Assembly (NCBI GenBank): GCA_028565715.1
Contig: JAOXYC010195465.1
Coordinates: 1-11,970, forward strand
Reading direction: 5' to 3'
Length of the DNA stretch: 11,970 nucleotides
From: Phoronis pallida
Taxonomy: Eukaryota; Phoronida; Phoronidae
Shown: one piece after another, positions 5,933 to 11,970 of the stretch
How positions within the stretch are numbered: the stretch's first letter is position 1
Layout: every line of letters begins with the position of its first letter
Made by a program: the position numbers and the translations under genes
Notes under the pieces: generated by a model
What the model was told of the DNA's origin: nothing
The model's input: only the letters and a program-made list of their open reading frames with translations
Databases searched by the model: none

Positions 5933-8900
5933 GTAAGGATTCTGAATTTTCAAATGTAGCCTATATGAAACTCAAATGAATGCTAGTATTGGGTTTATTC
6001 AATGTCAAGTACCATTTCCTCGTACATGTATATATAATAATGATGTGACATTTCGGATTTTTACTCTTGTGTGGTAAAAATGGTCTAAAGGAAATCATAT
6101 TAAAAAGCTGTTGTGTGAATAGCTTTCCAATGGAGAACCATTCTTCAAAAATTGCCAATGTTGGCATTAATAAAAGAATATTGAATAATGTCTGCTAGTT
6201 GCTGCATTTGGTTTATCTACGAATTAACACTTTCTAGAACACTGTTAAACTATGGTGATAATTTAGCCTGTCATATTTGTTTACGTACAGTAATAACACA
6301 TGTTGACTCAATCAAAATTCCATCGGCAACATGTTTACTTCAATTTAACTTGTATGTTGTTATAAATAATCCCCGGGGGGTACCTCGATGAAAAATATGT
6401 ACGGACGTGTCCCCCCTCAAGTAAAAAAGCACACCTATTTACTGGATACCCAGTCAATCTAAAAAATGGTACACAAATGGATACCAAATTTGGCAAAATG
6501 TAGACACGTTACAAAACATTGTACCTACTAGCAAAGATTGGCCAAAATCAGTAATGTAACTCACTATGAATTGATCTCAAACCAGGTTTTAGGGGTAACA
6601 TACATAAGACTATGATTGATAACTTACAAAATCGTAATACTTTCGTATCGGTGATAGACGTTCCTCGCGATACGTTCATTGGCGACCCCAATCAAGTATG
6701 GCTACCCGAGCTTCAGTTTTCCATTGACTCTCGCGGGGGTATTTCTTTTTAGACATCTAGGCTTATGACAGGTATTCTGAAGGTCAAGGGTCAGGTCATG
6801 GGTTAACTAAAAATAGACATATCGGACTTGGTTGGGTATTGCCTTTTTGACCCTTGATGTCCTATTTGACCCATTATGTCCATTTCGACCCATTGTGTCC
6901 ATTTTGGCCAATATGTGTACTGAGTACTGACTATATCATTGTTGCTTGTTTAGGTTGGTCTAAAGTGGTTCGAGTTGGTGCGGTCGACTGTGCCCTGTTT
7001 ATCAACGTCCCAATCTGCAGAAGGTACAACATTAATTATGTACCTGCGATCAAGGTATTGTTCACAATGATAAATCGGTTACTATGTTTATATCAACAAA
7101 TTTGCAACGTACGAATTCGTTTGGTGGAATACGCCGCGTAACATTTTAGCATTTGATATTGGATCGTCTATATCTGTCATATACAATTAGACAGTGTGAT
7201 GTAACGCCCATTGGCGTTTATTCGGAAAAATTCCCTTATTGCAAATAGCTCTCATTGCATGTTGGCGTTGTTTCGGTAGCCTTGGAACCCCTGTACCTCG
7301 GGTTTGACACTATAGTCTCATTTGAATTTGTTTAAAGTAGTACATCGCTACTTACGAATGTGAAATTATCATATATTGAATGAGGCCAATTGCATAATTG
7401 TTGTTACAAATTGCATCCTTACATTCATCTGGACGAATAAATACCTTCGCTTCTGCCAGAAATGTCTATACAGGCGGCCTATGTGACTTGATGAAATATC
7501 TTGACGGGGTGTCAAGATAACTGAGATCAACTGTGTTTTCGATAAAGAATGAAGGTAGTGACACGAAATGGCAACGAAAAATGATCAAACTGTGTAAAAG
7601 AAACGGACGAAAACGTCGTATTTCAATAAATGATAATTCTACATTCGTAAATAGCGATGTACGCGTTAACGTAAGTCTTAGGCCTACTGTAGTAGAAGTT
7701 TTCACACCCTTGTATTTATATCGCTCCCGCATCATGTGTTTTGTGTACGCTACGTCACTTGAACACCAACTTGAAAATGATTCGAAATATCATGCAATAT
7801 AATGTTTTAATAATGACACCAGGTACGGTAATATATTTAACCAGTGTGTTGACTGCGATACGGTAGTCTTTAGATCATACGAGAAGATACCTAATGAAAT
7901 CTACGAACGCTACAAGTCGTATTTTTAAAAACTAAATAAAAAATGCGAGCATGCTTCGTTTGCTTTCAGTTCTTCAAGCCTTTTACACGCGAACACGAAG
8001 CAGCAAAAGATCAAATTGGTAAGACTGACGTCACAAGTCTACGTCACTGGATCATTTCAATGCTGGAAGAACACATCGAGAAACACAATGAGCCAAAAAT
8101 GTGGAGCGAAATTAGAGACATTAAGTGAGTTAGGAAGTATATCATTAAATGACTATCTATCTGCAATACAAACTGCAATTAAAAACAATTGACCCATGGC
8201 CCCAACTTATGTCCTGTTTAATTTAGACATCAGCATTTTGAACCGTACTTGCATTTTTGTTCGAGTTGTATTGAAAAACCCGCCGCGAGAAATGCAATTT
8301 TTTCATTCTTTCAGGTTAACTGATTACTTGTCGGGAAAAGTTGCACCGGTGGTGTCCATCATAGTTGAACAAGAAACATCCTTTATTGGTAAAGAGGTAA
8401 ATATTTCTTTGTCCATATTCATAACTTTAATAGAGGATAAAGTGAGGTATAGGAATGTTCGAATAATTATAAATCTTTTCTACTGGAATTACCTTGTTAA
8501 AAAAATAGAAAAAGATTTATAATTATTCGAAAATTGTACTTTCCTGGGTGGATAAAGATCTACATTTTATTAGTTATGGGAATATTTAAAGCATTATTAT
8601 TTACAGCATTTGGCCAAGTTTGACTTTAAGAATTTCATTTTCTAGCTGATTTTGGACATATCGAATCGAAGTGACATCAGTTTGAGTCGCATTCTGACAT
8701 CAAACTCAAGACGGGTCATGTCAACAGATCTACCGGCTTTATTCACCCTAAATCAGTCCACTAGGAAACTGGAACTAAGACTGAGGTAAAGCCATTTTCA
8801 CACGAATTCCTTATGTTATGTAATTTACATATAGTAACGTTAATCAGGGCCCCATCTAAGGACAATTTTGAAATTAGAATACAGTAGAAAATATAAGACA

Positions 8901-11900
8901 TGGATTTCAATAACGCTTGATATTCTCATGTTGGTTCATTAACCTATTCCTTAAAGGAGTAGAGAACCCTTTCCTTGTCAAATGTATTTAAAAGCAATTC
9001 ATTCCCAACAATCCTTAATTTTCAAATAACCTTGCTCAAGCCAAACAATTGTTTCTTTTCAAAATTCATTTATCAACGCTCCCTTTTGTTATTTCATAGT
9101 AATATCACAGACAGGAAGCATGCCACACAGTTGCTCCAAGATTTGGCGGGAAGCATTCCAGAGACGAAAACAAAGGTTGATGCATATCACCAAGATCCCG
9201 TTACACCTGCCCCTTCATTCAATAGGTGGGCTTTTTGGTTATATTTTCAGAATGGTGACATATTTCTGCCATACTTCTGTCTGTTTTTCTTTGCAATTTA
9301 CTGTACTTTATTTTGACACTTTTATTTAGGCCCACTGAGAAGCAATTTCTCCTCATTGGAGATTTTGTTGTTGCAGTTGCATGCACTTTATTTTGAAGGG
9401 TCAAAATGTTCAATATTTTGAACTTGACGCTTCAATATATAGTTAAATAAGCTATCTATCCTACAGTAAATCTTCTGTACGGATTCTCGAAGAAAAACTT
9501 ACAGATTGGATTTTTCTTTAATTTGGATGGAGTTGTACATATGCTTCTCGTGTTTTTCAACTGTGATCTGGAAGCAACTTACTTCAAAGCATCTTTCAAA
9601 TCCTACAATGGAACATGGATAGCACGTGCTCTCTTAGAGTTGCAGATGTTCAACTATAACCTCTTGTTGCAGATCCAGAACCAGCAAGGCCTATATGAAA
9701 GACATAGAATCAGGAATCATTTGGTCGTTCTTACGGGAAATAGCACGCGCGAAGCGTATGAAGGGGTCTAAGCTGCAAGCACTGAAAATGTTTACTTCCG
9801 TTCTAGCTAAGGTTAGTAGTTAGAGTGTGTGTGTTAGAAATGTTTGAACTTTTAAAATGCCACTTTTTATGGTCAGTGTATTGTTAGAACAAAATGAGAC
9901 GTTTTACAGTAATAAATTTAATTATTTTTTAAGTGTATGTGCCGAGAAGCATTCAATGGTGACATTCCTAGAGTTATTATTTTTTAATACATTTGTATAT
10001 GCACACAGTACTTTCCTGGACGTTCTCACATAAAACAGTCGCTGAAGGAACTTAATGAATGGACGAAAGCGAAGGTTTCAATCAGGGGGAAACAATTCGA
10101 AAAGTACATCAAGAAAGTGCAGGTATAAACGTTTATCTTGTGTGAAGTTTAGAAGACTCTAATAGGGGAATCAAGACACCTTCTCTGGGACTTCGTGATA
10201 TTCATAGGCATAATGTTCGTAAATGAATAAGTGATTTACAAAATGCTCGTCCTTTAAAGGTGTTATAATGTGACTTTTTTCACGAGTGGATCGAACAAAC
10301 AGAGACGTGACTCGCACATATGAATTTGTCTTTTTAAAGCGTGTCCTACAAACTTGATGAAGACAGTCGCTTTTTCTCTTTTTACACACGGTGGAATCAT
10401 TAGGCCATCTTCTCTAGTTTCAAAGTCTTGTTTTTAAAAATCATGAAGCCAACTTTGACGCACCACTGTTACCTTCATACCGCCGTTCACTTTCATTGGA
10501 ACTTTCAAAGCAGCCAATTACCCAAACTTTTTCTTATGGTAACAAACAGGGGTGATCAGCTCATAACCAATGCACACACACATTTTTGTCCATTTTTCAG
10601 AGACGTAATCCGAGATTCCCGTCTCGTATAGAGTGGCGCGGTTGTCGCGGCAGCTCTGACAGATATCGAGGATACCCATGTAGCGTTTGGCAACTCTTCC
10701 ACGCACTCACTGTAAACTCAGTGTTGAAATCTAGTCGAGGTAATACTATGATGTTCAACATCTCACATAATTAAACAATTAAAAAAAATGAATTCAAGAT
10801 GACTTTCCAAGCATAAAAGATATCCAGTGTATTCTGTGTCTAAAAAACTAACGTTTGACTTGATCGTAAGCAATGGTGCGCATTGGTGCCTTACCTTTCG
10901 CAGAGACATTTTCACACTACAGTGAATAAAAAATAAAATATTAACCAAATAATGATCAATTGTGGATTCATGAACTACACCAACGGTTACCAGGTGAAAT
11001 AGAGAAGCCCTCAGCACGCTTGTTGGACGTTAGTTATTGTTCTCTTATTGTTCTGTTCCGTAGTCCAGCGTGTGCTGGAAGCTATTTAATCCCCGGATTT
11101 TAAATTCTTTTGTTAAGGGCATTGTTACCGAACAATGAAGGGGTAGGCCGGTAATTGGCCTTTTAGTCGACATGGCTCTAGGCAGGTCAATAAGCTTTAG
11201 AAGTTTGCACAATAGCCGTTAGGTCAACACTTCCAGCTCGCTTCGAATATAAGCGCGCTCTGGACTTCTCTATTTCACCTAACTATTAAATACTGAAATG
11301 TAAAAATCTTGTAGACAAAGATTTCGACCCAAGAGAAGTGTTGCTGGCAATGCGAGAGTACATTCGTCATTTCTTCAGCTGTAAGGAATGTTCCGACAAT
11401 TTCGGTAAAGCTGCAGCCAACATAGAAACAGAAGTTACCTCCCCTGATGAGTCCATCATCTGGTTATGGAGGTCCCACAACCGGGCCAACTTCCATCTGA
11501 AAGAGGATGAAACGGAAGACCCGGAATATCCAAAAATTCAATTTCCGTCGGCGTGGGCTTGTCCAGAGTGTCATTCAGAAGATGGTTTCAATGTGCCACG
11601 TGTTCTGGCATTTTTGAAATCAATGTATGGCCGCCGTGGAATGGTCTGGGAGAAGGCAAAGGGAAAGAGGTAATATTTCATGTTAATATAGTTCATGTTT
11701 GCTGCTAGAAAAAAAATTATGAGTAGAAAAAAGAACAGTCTAATGGGTTATGTGCAACGCCTGCCATTTGGATTTTGCATTTATCTTTGCCTTTTCCTGA
11801 AAGAATCATTATTTCAGAACAATGTGTCTCGCTCCCGGAGCTGGTTGGCTTCAGGACCCGGCTTCAGGACTGGTTGGTGCAGGGCCTTTCTGTACGAATA

Positions 11901-11926
11901 GGCCTACAATGTGGCATCACGTGTAA
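5695..11926 (+). CDS. QSOX: quiescin sulfhydryl oxidase, 11-exon model
   Basis: This FAD-dependent thiol oxidase of the ER, Golgi and secreted space makes disulfides in folding proteins and reduces O2 to H2O2. Ten joined exons (529 codons plus 2 bases) give: a signal peptide (about 1-24); a thioredoxin domain with redox W60-C61-G-H-C64, the Cys92/Cys101 pair and cis-Pro110; a second thioredoxin-like domain without CxxC (about 166-235, cis-Pro222); a helical linker around YFPGR (328-332); and an Erv/ALR domain with Cys379/Cys392, active CxxC C434-KE-C437, the flavin motif W463..H466-N467..N470, and C494-PE-C497. All ten cysteines fall into the five expected pairs. All introns are GT-AG with matching phases (1,0,2,0,2,2,0,0,1, then 2). 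With the tentative last exon the protein is 565 residues and has no transmembrane helix. Confidence 0.95.
5933..6953 (+). other. QSOX intron 1
   Basis: A 1021-base GT-AG intron. It holds a G-rich hairpin near 6371-6417 (ggggggtac against gtgtcccccc) that may be the end of a MITE, and a tandem repeat at 6844-6919. The open frames inside show no similarity to anything I recognise. Confidence 0.7.
6844..6919 (+). repeat. short tandem repeat, about 18-19 bases x 4
   Basis: Four diverged copies of a unit like tttgacccattatgtcca follow one another just before the intron 1 acceptor. The last copy is the most diverged (ttttggccaatatgtgta). Confidence 0.75.
6954..7054 (+). CDS. QSOX: QSOX exon 2: second half of thioredoxin domain 1
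   Basis: It completes Gly80 and encodes residues 81-113. RVGAVDCA and the second Cys eight residues later (Cys92 and Cys101) match the structural disulfide found in this position in QSOX proteins. NINYVPAIK carries the cis-proline (Pro110) that packs against the active site. The acceptor is cttgtttag and the donor ATCAAG|gtattg, phase 0. Confidence 0.92.
7055..7969 (+). other. QSOX intron 2
   Basis: A 915-base GT-AG intron. It contains overlapping open frames on both strands at about 7466-7802 with no recognised similarity. No clear mobile element is visible. Confidence 0.7.
7970..8124 (+). CDS. QSOX: QSOX exon 3: end of thioredoxin 1 and inter-domain helix
   Basis: It encodes residues 114-164 and two bases of Lys165. 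FFKPFT is the last thioredoxin strand of domain 1, and [21 protein letters not shown] is the following helix, matching the family order. The region where vertebrate QSOX1 carries a Cys before the second thioredoxin domain reads [13 protein letters not shown] here, without Cys. The acceptor is tttgctttcag and the donor ATTAA|gtgagt. Confidence 0.9.
8315..8396 (+). CDS. QSOX: QSOX exon 4: start of thioredoxin-like domain 2
   Basis: It completes Lys165 and encodes residues 166-192. [20 protein letters not shown] fits the first strand and following loop of the redox-inactive second thioredoxin fold (family pattern: hydrophobic strand, then S-[YF]-[LI]-G-[RK]-E). The acceptor is ttctttcag and the donor AAAGAG|gtaaat, phase 0. 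Confidence 0.88.
8397..8645 (+). other. QSOX intron 4 with hairpin
   Basis: A 249-base GT-AG intron whose centre is occupied by the 22-bp inverted repeat at 8458-8531. Confidence 0.85.
8458..8531. repeat. perfect 22-bp inverted repeat in QSOX intron 4
   Basis: The arms ttcgaataattataaatctttt (8458-8479) and 8510-8531 are exact reverse complements with a 30-base loop. In RNA this forms a long AU-rich hairpin. It looks like a small foldback transposon. The arms' lack of mismatches suggests recent origin or constraint. Confidence 0.85.
8646..8785 (+). CDS. QSOX: QSOX exon 5: core of thioredoxin-like domain 2
   Basis: It encodes residues 193-238 and two bases of Ser239. LILDIS is a central strand, [20 protein letters not shown] is the helix and cis-Pro222 loop, and a sequon lies at Asn228. 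Vertebrate QSOX1 has a Cys directly after this proline region, whereas here the sequence is Pro-Ala-Leu-Phe. The acceptor is cattttctag and the donor CTGAG|gtaaag. Confidence 0.9.
8786..9099 (+). other. QSOX intron 5
   Basis: A 314-base GT-AG intron, AT-rich, ending in a pyrimidine-rich acceptor. No repeat or RNA gene is seen. Confidence 0.8.
9100..9225 (+). CDS. QSOX: QSOX exon 6: inter-domain linker
   Basis: It completes Ser239 and encodes residues 240-280 plus two bases of Arg281. A short helix ([13 protein letters not shown]) leads into a Pro/Thr-rich linker ([10 protein letters not shown]). Asn240 starts a sequon across the exon junction region. This is the flexible hinge between the thioredoxin and Erv modules. 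The acceptor is ttatttcatag and the donor AATAG|gtgggc. Confidence 0.88.
9226..9672 (+). other. QSOX intron 6
   Basis: A 447-base GT-AG intron with no recognised element. The open frame at 9523-9771 crosses the exon border in the wrong frame and is a shadow. Confidence 0.75.
9673..9811 (+). CDS. QSOX: QSOX exon 7: helical region before the Erv domain
   Basis: It completes Arg281 and encodes residues 282-327. [19 protein letters not shown] followed by [13 protein letters not shown] matches the conserved helical region of QSOX (family pattern YM.DLES then L.ALK.F...LAK). The acceptor is cctcttgttgcag and the donor GCTAAG|gttagt. Confidence 0.92.
10009..10122 (+). CDS. QSOX: QSOX exon 8: YFPGR helix region
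   Basis: It encodes residues 328-365, exactly 38 codons. YFPGR at the start is a strongly conserved QSOX motif, followed by a helix with LKELNEW. The acceptor is tgcacacag and the donor GTGCAG|gtataa. Phase 0 at both ends, so its skipping would keep the frame. Confidence 0.92.
10123..10600 (+). other. QSOX intron 8
   Basis: A 478-base GT-AG intron. The reverse-strand open frame at 10171-10389 has no recognised similarity. No repeat structure is clear. Confidence 0.75.
10601..10739 (+). CDS. QSOX: QSOX exon 9: start of the Erv/ALR domain
   Basis: It encodes residues 366-411 and the first base of Asp412. EWRGCRGSS and [16 protein letters not shown] carry Cys379 and Cys392, spaced as in the structural disulfide of the QSOX Erv domain. 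FPCSLW.LFH.LTV is the family pattern and provides part of the flavin pocket. The acceptor is catttttcag and the donor AGTCGAG|gtaata. Confidence 0.94.
10740..11314 (+). other. QSOX intron 9
   Basis: A 575-base GT-AG intron, about half of which is the foldback element at 10992-11280. The acceptor follows that element at a distance of only about 34 bases, so part of the branch and pyrimidine region lies at or beside the repeat. Confidence 0.8.
10992..11280. mobile_element. MITE-like foldback element in QSOX intron 9
   Basis: The outer arms aggtgaaatagagaag (10992-11007) and cttctctatttcacct (11265-11280) are perfect 16-bp inverted repeats, and imperfect matching continues inward (ctcagcacgctt against aagcgcgctctg). 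The size is about 289 bases, with no coding frame. I could not define a target duplication, so the family is open. Confidence 0.7.
11315..11669 (+). CDS. QSOX: QSOX exon 10: Erv/ALR catalytic core
   Basis: It completes Asp412 and encodes residues 413-529 plus two bases of Arg530. [15 protein letters not shown] holds the redox CxxC next to FAD (Cys434, Cys437). [13 protein letters not shown] is the flavin-binding W..HN..N motif. [10 protein letters not shown] and CPECHSEDG (Cys494, Cys497) follow in the family order, then [10 protein letters not shown], the last helix of the fold. The acceptor is atcttgtag and the donor AAGAG|gtaata. If this intron were retained, the frame would stop at once at 11671-11673. 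Confidence 0.95.
11818..11926 (+). CDS. QSOX: candidate last QSOX exon (short tail)
   Basis: After the acceptor ttatttcag the phase needed to continue exon 10 gives Arg530 and then 35 open codons, beginning [14 protein letters not shown] and ending at TAA (11924-11926). The tail is Gly/Pro-rich, has two Cys and no membrane helix, and does not resemble the long tail with a transmembrane segment of vertebrate long forms. No AATAAA follows within the window. It could be a true short C-terminus, or an artefact if the real next exon is beyond the window. Confidence 0.35.
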
Positions 11927-11970
11927 ATGTCACAAATATAACCAAAAATATACTGCACACCGTCATCATT
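11927..11970. other. window end, nothing recognised
   Basis: Possible 3' UTR of QSOX if the last-exon model is right. No polyadenylation signal is visible. Confidence 0.3.

Noticed and set aside
7466-7802. Overlapping open frames on both strands in QSOX intron 2
   Set aside because: No family resemblance, and they lie within an intron whose flanking exons join in frame.
9523-9771. Separate coding frame overlapping QSOX exon 7
   Set aside because: The exon 7 reading in the other frame matches QSOX closely, so this frame is a shadow.
1-11970. CRISPR array, bacterial operon or other prokaryotic defence system
   Set aside because: Split genes, SINE and foldback elements show animal nuclear DNA. 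No spaced direct-repeat array or operon is present.

Overview
This is eukaryotic, animal nuclear DNA. It is AT-rich, most of it is non-coding, genes are split by GT-AG introns of about 150-1000 bases, and the spacers and introns are filled with short inverted-repeat transposons, a tRNA-derived SINE remnant and a trinucleotide microsatellite. The short intron sizes and the mix of mobile elements fit an invertebrate, perhaps a marine one. The species cannot be read from the window.

The right half (5695 to about 11926, + strand) carries a nearly complete gene for quiescin sulfhydryl oxidase (QSOX), the secretory-pathway flavoenzyme that makes disulfides in client proteins and passes the electrons to oxygen. 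I joined ten exons by hand at canonical GT-AG borders with matching phases, plus a tentative last exon. They give a signal peptide, a thioredoxin domain with WCGHC, a second thioredoxin-like domain without a CxxC, a helical linker, and an Erv/ALR flavin domain with its CxxC pairs and the W..HN..N flavin motif.

The left part (2450 down to 600, - strand) carries the 5' end of a second gene facing away from QSOX. Three small exons with good splice sites and fully compatible phases encode a signal peptide, a Ser/Thr-rich stretch and the start of an N-glycosylated extracellular region. I do not recognise the family, and the gene runs on to exons not found here.

The 3.2 kb between the two start codons holds a 1.3 kb Tc1/mariner-like remnant with a perfect 22-bp hairpin inside it, two other foldback repeats, and a 0.3 kb inverted-repeat element that ends only about 120 bases before the QSOX start codon and is flanked by 10-bp direct repeats. 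Further foldback elements sit in QSOX introns 4 and 9, and a short tandem repeat in intron 1. At the far left, a piggyBac-like end abuts a tRNA-derived SINE.

I see no novel multi-gene system. The points most worth a second look are the unrecognised secreted-protein gene, the transposon at the QSOX promoter, the paired loss of a vertebrate Cys pair in QSOX, and the ambiguous QSOX C-terminus.
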